Assembly (NCBI GenBank): GCA_003133325.1
Contig: PKXA01000088.1
Location: forward strand, 7,002-71,001
DNA from: Acidimicrobiaceae bacterium
GTDB lineage: Bacteria; Actinomycetota; Acidimicrobiia; Acidimicrobiales; RAAP-2
Reading direction: 5' to 3'
Length of the DNA stretch: 64,000 nucleotides
Notes under the pieces: model-generated
The model's input: the letters and a program-made list of their open reading frames with translations, nothing else
Database searches by the model: none
What the model was told of the DNA's origin: nothing
Part shown: one piece after another, positions 32,003-41,258 of the stretch
Layout: each line of letters opens with the position of its first letter
Numbering within the stretch: the first letter of the stretch is position 1
Translations under genes and position numbers: made by a program

Positions 32003-33876
32003 GCCCAATCGTCCTGCTCGGACGCCGAACTCGAGCATTGCGGATCCTGCTCCTCGTGGTGTTTGTGGCCATGATCCTCCGGTTGGTGCAAGTTCAGGAA
32101 TTCTCCCACCAGCGCTACGCCTCACTCTCCAGTGCCGAACTGACCCAGACGGTGACGATCCCCGCCATTCGTGGCGGGATCTATGACCGAAACGGTGAGG
32201 CGCTGTCCGAGTCGGTCACCAAGCAGACAGTGGTGGCCGATCCTTTCCTCATCAAGGACCCCGGTACCGTGGCGGCTTCCTTGGCCCCGGTCCTGGGCCT
32301 CTCGGCTGACAATCTCCGCTCCCAGCTGACCGAACACTCTGGCTTTGTCTACTTGGCGCATCGGGTGGCAGATCCGGTGGCAGCGAAGGTGACCGCCCTC
32401 AACCTCACCGGAATCAATCTGGTAGCAGAATCACAACGGGTCCAACCGGATGGGCAGCTGGCCCTTCCGCTCATCGGGACGGTGGGGACCGCAGGCGCCG
32501 GGCTGTCGGGACTCGAATACCAATACCAATCACTCTTGGCCGGCACCGCCGGATCGAAGAATTTGCTTCAGTCGCCCGACGGGGTGACGCTTCCCGGTTC
32601 GACCGGAACCGCAGGCACGTCGGCCAAAGCCGGGACGGGGATCGAGTTGACCATCGACGAATCCGTCCAGTACGTGGCCGAGCAGGCTCTCGGAGCCGAG
32701 GTGCTGGCGGCTCACGCCTTGGGTGGAACAGCCATCGTGATGGACGTGAAGACGGGTGACGTGATCGCCATGGCCAACCTTCAGTCGACTACTTCGGGAT
32801 CGAGTGCTCCATCGACCGGATCCGCGTCGGCCGTCACCGTGTCTGCTGCCTCCTCGACCTCCCCCCAGTCGTCGTCGGGGGCAACCCTCACCGCCCAGGC
32901 GGACACGCTCCCCAACGGGGTCGAAGAGGCACCGTCGAATACTGCATTGACCCAGGTCTACGAGCCCGGGTCCGTGTTCAAGCTGGTCACGTTCTCTTCC
33001 GCGTTGCAGAACAATGTCATCAGTCCCAACCAGACATTCTCAGTTCCGAATTCGCTCTCCATCGGCAGCTATACCTTCCATGACGCCGAGAATCACGGAA
33101 CGCAGAGCATGACCGCTACGGACATATTGGATCAGTCATCCAACATCGGGACTATCGAGATCGCAGGAGCACTCGGAAAGGACCGTCTGCTGGCCCAAAT
33201 CGGCAACCTGGGATTCGGCAAGCCGACCGGGCTCAACTTCCCCGGCGAATCTGAAGGGCTGGTCCCCGGGACCAATGCCTGGACAGGTAGTTCGATCGGG
33301 TCGACCCCAATCGGTCAGGACGATGCGGTCACAGCCCAACAGCTTCTGGATGCGTACAACGCGGTGGCAAATGGTGGCGTGATGGTCCAGCCCCGCCTGG
33401 TACGCGGCACCATCTCGTCCAATGGATCAAAGTCCGCCACCCCTGCCTCGACCACCCGGAGGGTGATCGATTCGACTACCAATGCCGAATTGACCACCAT
33501 GCTCGAGGGGGTGGTGACGAGCGGTACCGGTACATCGGCTGCCATCGACGGATACACGGTGGCAGGTAAGACGGGAACGGCCCAGATCCCTGACCCCAGC
33601 CATCTGGGGTACATCCCCGGGGCGTTCTTCGGTTCCTTCGTCGGTTTCGCTCCCGCCGAGAAGCCCGTGCTGTCGGCGGTGGTGGTGCTCGACCACCCCA
33701 CCCCGATCTACGGGGGAGCGGTGGCGGCACCGGTATTCTCCACGATCATGGAATACGCACTCCAGCACTACGGCATTCCCACCAGTGCCGCGGCCACGAC
33801 ATCTACGTCGAGCGGAGCCATCGGGGGTACCGGGTCGGTGACGGTTCCGGCCGGCGCCGCCACGGAAGGTGCGTAG
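31999..33876 (+). CDS. ftsI: septal peptidoglycan transpeptidase FtsI/PbpB
   Basis: Class B penicillin-binding protein of the divisome, 625 residues. A membrane anchor at about 10-30 is followed by the dimerisation domain (GGIYDRNGEALSES) and the transpeptidase domain: SVFK at 325-328, SSN at 380-382 and KTG at 524-526. Between residues about 262 and 307, just before the active-site serine motif, lies a Ser/Thr/Ala-rich low-complexity insertion that is not usual for FtsI. No PASTA domain follows. The GTG start overlaps the FtsL-like gene by 4 nt. Confidence 0.95.
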   Translation: MSPIVLLGRRTRALRILLLVVFVAMILRLVQVQEFSHQRYASLSSAELTQTVTIPAIRGGIYDRNGEALSESVTKQTVVADPFLIKDPGTVAASLAPVLGLSADNLRSQLTEHSGFVYLAHRVADPVAAKVTALNLTGINLVAESQRVQPDGQLALPLIGTVGTAGAGLSGLEYQYQSLLAGTAGSKNLLQSPDGVTLPGSTGTAGTSAKAGTGIELTIDESVQYVAEQALGAEVLAAHALGGTAIVMDVKTGDVIAMANLQSTTSGSSAPSTGSASAVTVSAASSTSPQSSSGATLTAQADTLPNGVEEAPSNTALTQVYEPGSVFKLVTFSSALQNNVISPNQTFSVPNSLSIGSYTFHDAENHGTQSMTATDILDQSSNIGTIEIAGALGKDRLLAQIGNLGFGKPTGLNFPGESEGLVPGTNAWTGSSIGSTPIGQDDAVTAQQLLDAYNAVANGGVMVQPRLVRGTISSNGSKSATPASTTRRVIDSTTNAELTTMLEGVVTSGTGTSAAIDGYTVAGKTGTAQIPDPSHLGYIPGAFFGSFVGFAPAEKPVLSAVVVLDHPTPIYGGAVAAPVFSTIMEYALQHYGIPTSAAATTSTSSGAIGGTGSVTVPAGAATEGA

Positions 33877-33929
33877 ATGATTGCAAGCGCTCGGGGAGCA
33901 CGCGTGGCTTCGATGCGAGTGCCCGCCGT

Positions 33930-35351
33930 ATGCGAGTGACGGAGTTGCTCGGAAGCGTCGACGTCATCGGAACCCGTGGGGACCCAGGTGTGGTCGACGT
34001 GAGCTCCGTCGAGTTCGACAGTCGCCATGTCAGGGTGGGATCCCTCTTCTGTTGTGTCCCCGGACGGACATCCGACGGTCATGACTTCGCCGCCGACGCC
34101 GTGCATGGTGGTGCCACTGCCCTCCTCTGTGAGAGGTTTCTCGACGTCGATGTTCCCCAGGTACGGGTGGCCGAAGGTGTGGTCCGCCCGGCCATGGCCC
34201 AGGTGGCTTCGGCGTTCTTCGGGTTTCCTTCCCGCTACATGGCCATGATGGGGGTGACGGGCACAAACGGCAAGACCACTGTGGCCCATCTGGTACTGTC
34301 GATTCTCGCCGCGGCGGGAACGCCGGCCGGAGTGATCGGCACACTGACCGGTGAGCGGACCACCCCGGAGTCACCGGAACTCCAGGCCACGCTGGCCCGG
34401 ATGCGGGATGAAGGCCGCCAGGCGGTGGCCATGGAAGTGTCATCCCACGCGTTGACCCAGCACCGTGTGGATGGAATCGTGTTCGATATCTCCGCATTCA
34501 CCAACCTCAGTCATGATCATCTCGACCACCACCACACAATGGAGGAGTACTTCGCGGCCAAGGCGAGCCTGTTCGCCCCGGAGAGGACCCGGTTGGCAGT
34601 GGTCAACGTGGACGACCCCTGGGGTGCGCGACTTTCCCGGCAGTTGGGCGGAGTCGACGTGCTCAACGTTCGCCGATCGGACGCCTCCGATGTCGTGCTC
34701 ACCGTTGGCTCATCGTCGTTCCAGTGGCGGGGGCGCCACGTGACCTTGCCGCTTTCGGGGGAATTCAATGTCGACAATGCCCTTCTGGCCGCGGCCATAG
34801 CCACCGGCCTCGGAGTCGAGGAGGATGCCATCGTGGTCGGCCTCACCTCGGCGACCCCGCCGGCGGGTCGCATGGATGTGGTGACGCCCGGCCCCCCGTT
34901 CGCCGTCCTGGTGGACTTCGCTCATACTCCCGCTGCACTCGGTGCCGCGCTCGCCTCCGCGCGTCGGCTGGCCGGACCGGGCAGAGTTGTGTGCATGTTC
35001 GGGTGCGGAGGGGACCGCGATCCCGAGAAACGTCCGATGATGGGTGAGGTCGTCGGTCGACTGGCCGATGTGGCTGTGCTCACCTCGGACAACCCCCGAT
35101 CGGAGGACCCGTTGGTCATCATGGCCCAGGTTCGAGCCGGTATCGGGTCCGGAGTGGAATTGCTGATGGAGCCGGACCGTTCCACCGCCATTTCGCGAAC
35201 GGTGGCCCTTGGTCGTGCCGGTGATGTGATCCTGCTGGCCGGAAAAGGGCACGAAACCACCCAGGTGATCGGGGACCGGGTCATTCCCTTCGACGACCAC
35301 GCCGAGGCGCGTCGGGCCCTGGCTGCCCTCGACATGGGAGATCGTCGATGA
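33930..35351 (+). CDS. murE: UDP-MurNAc-tripeptide synthetase, meso-DAP adding
   Basis: Adds the third stem-peptide residue to UDP-MurNAc-L-Ala-D-Glu. The Mur ligase ATP loop GTNGKTT is at residues 111-117. The DNPR motif at 387-390, which reads the amino acid, is that of meso-DAP-adding enzymes, in agreement with the dap genes in this window. It has 473 residues. It is followed directly by mraY with a 4-nt overlap; the murF gene expected between them is absent, and MurE is not long enough to be a MurE-MurF fusion. Confidence 0.95.
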   Translation: MRVTELLGSVDVIGTRGDPGVVDVSSVEFDSRHVRVGSLFCCVPGRTSDGHDFAADAVHGGATALLCERFLDVDVPQVRVAEGVVRPAMAQVASAFFGFPSRYMAMMGVTGTNGKTTVAHLVLSILAAAGTPAGVIGTLTGERTTPESPELQATLARMRDEGRQAVAMEVSSHALTQHRVDGIVFDISAFTNLSHDHLDHHHTMEEYFAAKASLFAPERTRLAVVNVDDPWGARLSRQLGGVDVLNVRRSDASDVVLTVGSSSFQWRGRHVTLPLSGEFNVDNALLAAAIATGLGVEEDAIVVGLTSATPPAGRMDVVTPGPPFAVLVDFAHTPAALGAALASARRLAGPGRVVCMFGCGGDRDPEKRPMMGEVVGRLADVAVLTSDNPRSEDPLVIMAQVRAGIGSGVELLMEPDRSTAISRTVALGRAGDVILLAGKGHETTQVIGDRVIPFDDHAEARRALAALDMGDRR

Positions 35352-36385
35352 TCTCGTTGATGACCTCGGGTGGCGTGGCCTTCTTGGTGGCGGCACTTCT
35401 GACCCCGGTCCTCATCGGCTGGCTCATCAAGCACAACATCGGCCAGCAAATTCGTGAGGACGGTCCCCAGGTCCACATCGCCAAAGCCGGCACCCCGACC
35501 ATGGGTGGTATCGGTATCGTCATTGCGGTCATCGTCGGGTATCTGGCCGCCCGTGCTATCCCCGGTACGGAGTTCTCTCCCTCTGGGTTCCTGGTGTTGT
35601 TGACGGTGCTGGGGGCGTCGTTGATCGGGTTTGCCGACGACTGGATCAAGGTCCGTCACCGTCGCAGCCTGGGTCTGAACAAGCGGACCAAGTTCGGCGC
35701 CCAAATCGCCCTGGGCCTGGGGTTCTCCCTTCTCTCGGTGTATTGGGCCCACGTGTCGACCAATCTGTCCTTCACCCGTTACAACTCATTTGGCATCCAT
35801 TTGGGTACCGGGATATGGGTGGTGTGGGCCACCGTGATCATCGCCGCCACCGCCAATGCGGTGAACCTGACCGATGGCCTGGACGGCCTGGCCGCCGGGT
35901 CATCGACATTCTGCTTCGGCGTTCTGGCTGTGATCGGCTACTGGCAGTACCGCCACTTCGGGATCTATCACGTCGGCGACGCCCTCGATCTGGCTCTGAC
36001 TTCGGTGGCCATGGCCGGTGCCTGCCTGGGGTTTCTGTGGTGGAATGCCGCCCCGGCCAAAATCTTCATGGGTGACACCGGGTCGCTGTCGATCGGATCA
36101 GGGCTGGCCGCGTTGTGTCTGTTGATGAACCTCGATCTTCTGCTGGCCATCATCGGAGGCTTGTTCGTCATCGTGACCTTGTCGGTCGTGATCCAAGTGA
36201 TCAGCTTCCGGGTCTTTCATCGGCGAGTATTCCGAATGGCCCCAATCCATCATCATTTCGAACTGATGGGTTGGCCCGAGACAACCGTGATCATCCGATT
36301 CTGGATTCTGGCCGGCCTGTTCGCCGTCGGCGGTCTCGGCATCTTCTACGGCGATTTTCTTTCCGTGTACAAGTTGGCGGGATGA
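35348..36385 (+). CDS. mraY: phospho-MurNAc-pentapeptide translocase
   Basis: Membrane enzyme that makes lipid I from UDP-MurNAc-pentapeptide and undecaprenyl phosphate. About ten membrane helices; the cytoplasmic signature loops are visible as FADDWIKV (catalytic Asp pair), NAVNLTDGLDGLAAG, FMGDTGSL and IHHHFELMGW. It has 345 residues. The ATG overlaps the murE stop. A 77-nt gap without a gene follows, where murD would be expected in most dcw clusters. Confidence 0.97.
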   Translation: MISLMTSGGVAFLVAALLTPVLIGWLIKHNIGQQIREDGPQVHIAKAGTPTMGGIGIVIAVIVGYLAARAIPGTEFSPSGFLVLLTVLGASLIGFADDWIKVRHRRSLGLNKRTKFGAQIALGLGFSLLSVYWAHVSTNLSFTRYNSFGIHLGTGIWVVWATVIIAATANAVNLTDGLDGLAAGSSTFCFGVLAVIGYWQYRHFGIYHVGDALDLALTSVAMAGACLGFLWWNAAPAKIFMGDTGSLSIGSGLAALCLLMNLDLLLAIIGGLFVIVTLSVVIQVISFRVFHRRVFRMAPIHHHFELMGWPETTVIIRFWILAGLFAVGGLGIFYGDFLSVYKLAG

Positions 36386-36462
36386 TGGCACCGGGCTTCG
36401 ACTACGGACGAATTCGAATCAGATGAGACGGAGGTTCCACCACTTGGGTGCCGACCTAGGGG

Positions 36463-37779
36463 ATGCTGGTGGTGTCCATGGTTGACACCTCCAACATCCG
36501 AACACCATCTCGAAGCCCTTTGCACCGTTCCGCCACGGGTGGGCGCCAACCGTCGCGCCCGACCCGGCGCCCGTCGACCACGAGTGCGGGGTCCCGCAGC
36601 GCGGGCGCTGCCCACCCGAGATCGGCCGCGGCTTCCTCGAGGCTCGCCCGTGTTCCCAACGTCACACGACTGACGGTTCTGGTCGGGGTGCTGTGTGTGT
36701 TCGGTCTGATCATGGTGGGATCGGCGTCCCCGGTTATCTCGATGGGCCTCTACGGGTCGACCTGGGCAATTTTTGTCCGCCAGGTGATGTGGATGGGAGT
36801 CGGAGTCGGGGCGATGCTGGCGTTCTCGCGGATCGATTACCGGAAATGGCGAAAGATCCGGGTGCCGCTGCTGGTGGGGACCATGGGGATGTTGGTCGTG
36901 GTGCTCGCGCCAGGGCTGGGCGTCACTGCCGGTGGCTCCTCGCGCTGGATCGGAATCGGGCAGTTTCGCCTCCAGCCGTCCGAGTTGATGAAACTTGCGC
37001 TCATCGTCTTCGTTGCCGATCTGATGACCCGTCGGGTGGACAAGATCTCGGACACAAAGTCGGTGATCTTCCCGGTCCTCATCATCTTGGGGATCTCATC
37101 GCTGCTGATCCTGAAACAGCCGGACATGGGTACGGCCCTGGTTCTTTGTTGCGTTGCTTTCGGGATCCTCTTCATGGGTGGCGTTCCCATGCGCCCGATC
37201 GTCAAGATCCTGGTCACCTTCGTGGCGTTGGCCTTGGTGGTGGGGCTGGCCGACCCCTACCGGCGGGACCGAATCCTGTCGTTCCTAAACCCGAGTGCCA
37301 ACCATTCCGGCTCGGGATACCAGGTCTGGCAGTCCCTGATCGGTCTTGGCTCCGGCCATCTGTTCGGTCTCGGTCTGGGCGGCGGCCGCCAGAAGTGGGG
37401 CCTTCTCCCCAATGCTCACACCGACTTCATCTTCTCGGTAGTGGGAGAAGAACTCGGTCTGGTCGGGGCGGTCGTGCTCCTGGGTCTGTTCTTCCTCTTT
37501 GCCTGGTACGGGTTGCAGGCGGCGACCCGGGCACCAGACCGGTTCGGGAGCCTCATGGCCATCGGCGTGACGATTTGGATCACCAGTCAGGCATTGATCA
37601 ACATCGGTGCGGTCATCGGCGTCCTGCCGGTGACGGGAATCCCCCTCCCGTTCGTTTCCTTCGGAGGTTCATCCCTGGTGATCTCCCTGGCTGCCGTGGG
37701 CATTCTGTTGAACATCGCCGGGCACGAGCGCCTACCGCGGCCCGCGGCGCGCACGGCCCGACGACCGCCCTCGGCGTAA
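36463..37779 (+). CDS. ftsW: SEDS septal glycosyltransferase FtsW
   Basis: Polymerises lipid II into septal glycan together with FtsI. It has 438 residues: an Arg/Ser-rich cytoplasmic tail of about 65 residues, then ten membrane segments. Conserved pieces are PSELMKLALIVF, KQPDMGTALVL, the extracellular catalytic loop region GSGYQVWQSLIGLGSGHLFGLGLG and the C-terminal LPFVSFGGSSL. ATG at 36478 is a possible alternative start. murG follows after 2 nt. Confidence 0.95.
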   Translation: MLVVSMVDTSNIRTPSRSPLHRSATGGRQPSRPTRRPSTTSAGSRSAGAAHPRSAAASSRLARVPNVTRLTVLVGVLCVFGLIMVGSASPVISMGLYGSTWAIFVRQVMWMGVGVGAMLAFSRIDYRKWRKIRVPLLVGTMGMLVVVLAPGLGVTAGGSSRWIGIGQFRLQPSELMKLALIVFVADLMTRRVDKISDTKSVIFPVLIILGISSLLILKQPDMGTALVLCCVAFGILFMGGVPMRPIVKILVTFVALALVVGLADPYRRDRILSFLNPSANHSGSGYQVWQSLIGLGSGHLFGLGLGGGRQKWGLLPNAHTDFIFSVVGEELGLVGAVVLLGLFFLFAWYGLQAATRAPDRFGSLMAIGVTIWITSQALINIGAVIGVLPVTGIPLPFVSFGGSSLVISLAAVGILLNIAGHERLPRPAARTARRPPSA

Positions 37780-37781
37780 TT

Positions 37782-38912
37782 GTGCGACGGTACGCTTTGA
37801 TGGCGGGAGGAGGTACCGCCGGCCATCTGCAACCGGCGTTGGCGATCGCCGAATCCCTCGTCTCACGTGGCCATGATCGGGAGGCCATCGAGTTCGTGGG
37901 CTCTTCCCGGGGACAGGACCGAATCGCCCTCGACGGCAGAGGGTTCCCCTTCACCTTGTTGCCCGGCCGCGGGATCAACCGCAGCATGCGGCCGAGGGTG
38001 ATCGTCCAGAACCTGGGAGCGCTGGTCGGGTTGGGGATAGCCCTCGTCCGTGCCTTGGGCCTGGTGGCAAGCCGCCGCCCCCGGGTGGTCGTGTCGGTGG
38101 GTGGGTATGCGAGCCTCCCCGCTTCCCTGGGCGCACTGGCGCTGGGGGTTCCGTTGGTTCTCGTGAATGTGGACGCGGCCCCGGGTGTCGCCAATCGCCT
38201 TCTCGGCCGCTTCGCCCGGGCCAGCGCGGTGGGCTGGCCCGGTACCCGGTTGCCTCGGGCCGTAGTGACCGGGACGCCGGTGCGGACCGACATTGCTGCC
38301 GTCGGGCGCTCCGCGGACGATCGCCGGGCCGCCCGTCGGGTACTCGGACTGCCGACCGGCAGTCCGACGGTTGTGGTGTTCGGAGGGTCCCTCGGGGCCC
38401 GCAGCATCAACGCGGCGGTGGCGGGTCTGGTCGAACAATGGAAGGACCGGGATGACCGGTCGATCTATCACATCGTGGGGCGACGGGACTGGGAGGCGAC
38501 CGAGGCGGCATCGGCGTCACCTGGACCCCACGACCAGGTGGTTCGGGTCCCTTATGAGGAGCGGATGGCAACCGTCTACGCCGCGGCCGACGTCGTCGTC
38601 TGCCGGGCAGGAGCGATGACGGTGGCTGAGTTGGCCGCGGCCGGCGTGCCTTCGGTGCTGGTGCCGCTGCCCGGGGCACCCGGAGACCATCAGACTGCCA
38701 ATGCCCGGGTCCTCGAGCGGGTCAACGGGGCGGTTCTGCTCGCCGACGCCGACTGCGATGGACATCGACTGGCCATCGTCCTCGACAAGTTGCTGGCCGA
38801 GGACGGGGTCCTCGACGCCATGGGTCGGGCGGCTCGCTCGCTCGGACGGCCCGATGCCGCAGATGCCGGGGCGCAGGTGGTCGAAAAGCATGCCCGGAGC
38901 GGTCCACAATGA
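37782..38912 (+). CDS. murG: UDP-GlcNAc:lipid I N-acetylglucosaminyltransferase
   Basis: A peripheral GT-B glycosyltransferase that converts lipid I to lipid II; 376 residues. The N-terminal glycine loop GGGTAGHLQPALAIAE begins at about residue 9, VSVGGYAS and FGGSLGARSIN are the other G-loops, and the C-terminal donor site reads CRAGAMTVAELAAAGVPSVLVPLP. The GTG is 2 nt after the ftsW stop; ATG at 37800 is less likely because it removes the first strand. It overlaps murC (ATGA). Confidence 0.96.
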   Translation: MRRYALMAGGGTAGHLQPALAIAESLVSRGHDREAIEFVGSSRGQDRIALDGRGFPFTLLPGRGINRSMRPRVIVQNLGALVGLGIALVRALGLVASRRPRVVVSVGGYASLPASLGALALGVPLVLVNVDAAPGVANRLLGRFARASAVGWPGTRLPRAVVTGTPVRTDIAAVGRSADDRRAARRVLGLPTGSPTVVVFGGSLGARSINAAVAGLVEQWKDRDDRSIYHIVGRRDWEATEAASASPGPHDQVVRVPYEERMATVYAAADVVVCRAGAMTVAELAAAGVPSVLVPLPGAPGDHQTANARVLERVNGAVLLADADCDGHRLAIVLDKLLAEDGVLDAMGRAARSLGRPDAADAGAQVVEKHARSGPQ

Positions 38913-40318
38913 AAGGGCGAACGATGAAGAACGAGCGCACGCCGCCGAGGCTCGATGTCTCCCGACCGATGGCCATCCATGTCGTGGGGATCGGCGGGGC
39001 CGGGATGAGTGCGATCGCCATGGTGCTCGCCACCATGGGCCACACGGTGACCGGAAGCGACCTGAAGGATTCATCGGTCACCGACCGATTGCGGGCCGCA
39101 GGGATATCTGTGGCCGTGGGCCACGACCCGATAAATCTGGGAGCGGCCGGCGTGGTGACCCGTTCTTCCGCCGTGAGCGATCTCAACCCCGAGGTGGTCG
39201 AAGCCGTGCGCCGGGGGATTCCGGTCTACCGCCGGGCCGAGGCGTTGACCGCCATCGCCTCCTTGCGGCGATGTATCGCGGTTGCCGGGACCCACGGGAA
39301 GACAACCACGGCTTCGATGCTGGCCCTGATATTGGTCGAGGCGGGACTGCGCCCTTCGTTCATCATTGGCGGCGAAGTCAATGAGATCGGGACCAATGCT
39401 GTCTGGGACGACGGAGAGTGGTTGGTGGTCGAAGCCGATGAGAGTGACGGGACGTTCCTGTCTCTGGATCCCGAGATCGCCATCGTGACCAATGTGGAGG
39501 CCGACCATCTCGATCACTATGGCTCTTTCGACGCGGTACAGGCGGCATTCGAGGATTTTGTAGCTCATGCGTCGCTTCCGCCCGTCGTGGGTGGGGATGA
39601 CCCGGTAGCTTCGGAGATCGGACGTCGCAACGGGGCAGAGACGGTCGGGACCGGCACCGACTGCAGTCGGAGGATGGTCAACATCAGCCCGTCCCGTAGT
39701 TCGATCGCTTTCGATCTGCTCGATGGAACAGGGGCGCCGCTGGGTCATCTGTCCATTCCCGTCCCCGGGCTTCACAATGCCCGGAATGCGGCGGTGGCGG
39801 CGGTGGCCGGTCTGGCTGCCGGGGTATCCTTCGATGCCGCAGCCCGTGCCTTGGCCCGGTTCGCCGGTGTAGCCCGTCGGTTCGAGTTCAGGGGCGATGC
39901 CAACGGCGTGACGTTCGTGGACGACTATGCCCATCTGCCCAGTGAGGTCAAGGCGATGCTGGAAGCTGCCCAGGACGGTGGCTGGCAACGAGTGATCGCG
40001 GTATTCCAACCGCATCGGTACAGCCGGACCCAAGCGCTGTGGGAGGAGTTCGGTGGTGCCTTTGCCGGCGCTGACGTGGTGGTGGTGACCGACGTGTACG
40101 GGGCGGGTGAAGCTCCGATTCCCGGCGTGTCGGGTGAACTGGTGGCCGACGCCATCCGTCGGTCGAGCCCGGACAAGACTGTGCGATACGTGCCGGGGCG
40201 CAGCGAGCTACGCCAAATCGTCCAGGAGATCGTCCGGCCCGGGGACCTGTGCTTCACCCTCGGCGCCGGCGATCTCACGTCGCTCCCCGACGAGCTCCTG
40301 GACAGCCAGGGATGGTAG
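38909..40318 (+). CDS. murC: UDP-N-acetylmuramate--L-alanine ligase
   Basis: First Mur ligase, adding L-Ala to UDP-MurNAc; 469 residues. Motifs are GIGGAGMSAIA at the UDP-binding domain, the ATP loop GTHGKTTTAS, EADESDGTF, and YAHLPSEVKAML with FQPHRYSR in the C-terminal domain. The first ATG overlaps the murG stop; a second ATG at 38924 has a better ribosome site (AAAGGG at 6 nt) and may be the real start. murB follows 7 nt after the stop. Confidence 0.96.
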   Translation: MKGRTMKNERTPPRLDVSRPMAIHVVGIGGAGMSAIAMVLATMGHTVTGSDLKDSSVTDRLRAAGISVAVGHDPINLGAAGVVTRSSAVSDLNPEVVEAVRRGIPVYRRAEALTAIASLRRCIAVAGTHGKTTTASMLALILVEAGLRPSFIIGGEVNEIGTNAVWDDGEWLVVEADESDGTFLSLDPEIAIVTNVEADHLDHYGSFDAVQAAFEDFVAHASLPPVVGGDDPVASEIGRRNGAETVGTGTDCSRRMVNISPSRSSIAFDLLDGTGAPLGHLSIPVPGLHNARNAAVAAVAGLAAGVSFDAAARALARFAGVARRFEFRGDANGVTFVDDYAHLPSEVKAMLEAAQDGGWQRVIAVFQPHRYSRTQALWEEFGGAFAGADVVVVTDVYGAGEAPIPGVSGELVADAIRRSSPDKTVRYVPGRSELRQIVQEIVRPGDLCFTLGAGDLTSLPDELLDSQGW

Positions 40319-40325
40319 GCGGTCG

Positions 40326-41258
40326 GTGACGGCCGTCTCCGACGACCTGCGTCGCATTGGAGAAGCGCTTGGGCACCGGGCCCAGTGGGATGCCCCCCTG
40401 GGCGTGCGCACCACCTATCGGGTGGGAGGGACAGCGGCACTCCTGGTCGAGCCGGCCGACGAAGATGACCTGGTGGAGGTGGCCAGGGCGGTCAACGGTA
40501 TGCCAGTTCCCGTGCTCGTCCTCGGCCGGGGCTCCAACCTCCTGGTGGCCGACGGTGGATTCTCCGGCCTGGTGGTGACGCTGGACAAAGGATTCGAGGA
40601 GTTGGCCATCGACGGCATGGAGGTTCGGGCGGGGGCGTCGGTCAGCCTTCCCGTACTGGCCCGCCGGACGACGGCGGCCGGGCTGTCCGGGCTGGAATGG
40701 GCAGTGGGGGTCCCCGGTTCGGTTGGCGGTGCCGTGCGGATGAACGCCGGTGGGCATGGTTCGGACACTGTCGCCACCCTGGTTGGCTATCGATGGGTGG
40801 ATCTCATGACGGCGACGGCAGCAGACGGCCCGGCCGCACGGTTGCAGAGTGGGTACCGCCATACCGTGCTGTCCTCCACCGATGTGGTTGTGTCTGCCAC
40901 CTTCGGGTTGATCCGCGGTGACCCCGAGATCGGAACGGCCACGATTGCCGACATCGTGAGATGGCGCCGTGCCAACCAACCCGGTGGAAGTAATGCCGGG
41001 TCGGTCTTCACCAACCCGGACGGCGACTCAGCCGGGCGGTTGATCGAGGAGTCCGGATTGAAGGGCTTCAGGCTCGGAAGTGCTGAGGTTTCGAAGAAAC
41101 ACGCCAACTTCATTCAGGCCGACGAGAGCGGCTCCGCTGATGATGTGGCCAAGTTGATTGCTCACGTGCAGGCAGTGGTGGCTGAGACGACCGGGGTCGC
41201 GCTCAGGACGGAAGTGCGTATGGTCGGTTTCAGTGGCCCGGGGTCGGGCGCCGGGTGA
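40326..41258 (+). CDS. murB: UDP-N-acetylenolpyruvoylglucosamine reductase
   Basis: FAD-dependent reductase that completes UDP-MurNAc; 310 residues. FAD-binding segments are TYRVGGTA, GRGSNLLVADGG and GVPGSVGGAVRMNAGGHG; NAGSVFTNP carries the proton-donating serine. The usual actinobacterial dcw order has murC before ftsQ; murB inserted between them is seen in some lineages. It overlaps ftsQ by 4 nt. Confidence 0.96.
   Translation: MTAVSDDLRRIGEALGHRAQWDAPLGVRTTYRVGGTAALLVEPADEDDLVEVARAVNGMPVPVLVLGRGSNLLVADGGFSGLVVTLDKGFEELAIDGMEVRAGASVSLPVLARRTTAAGLSGLEWAVGVPGSVGGAVRMNAGGHGSDTVATLVGYRWVDLMTATAADGPAARLQSGYRHTVLSSTDVVVSATFGLIRGDPEIGTATIADIVRWRRANQPGGSNAGSVFTNPDGDSAGRLIEESGLKGFRLGSAEVSKKHANFIQADESGSADDVAKLIAHVQAVVAETTGVALRTEVRMVGFSGPGSGAG

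Noticed and set aside
35200..36470. hidden murF or murD fragment
   Set aside because: Neither strand shows a Mur ligase ATP loop other than that of murE (34260) and murC (about 39290).
36693..37781. N-terminal extension of murG across ftsW
   Set aside because: It is a shadow frame of ftsW; MurG begins at RRYALMAGGGTAGHL.
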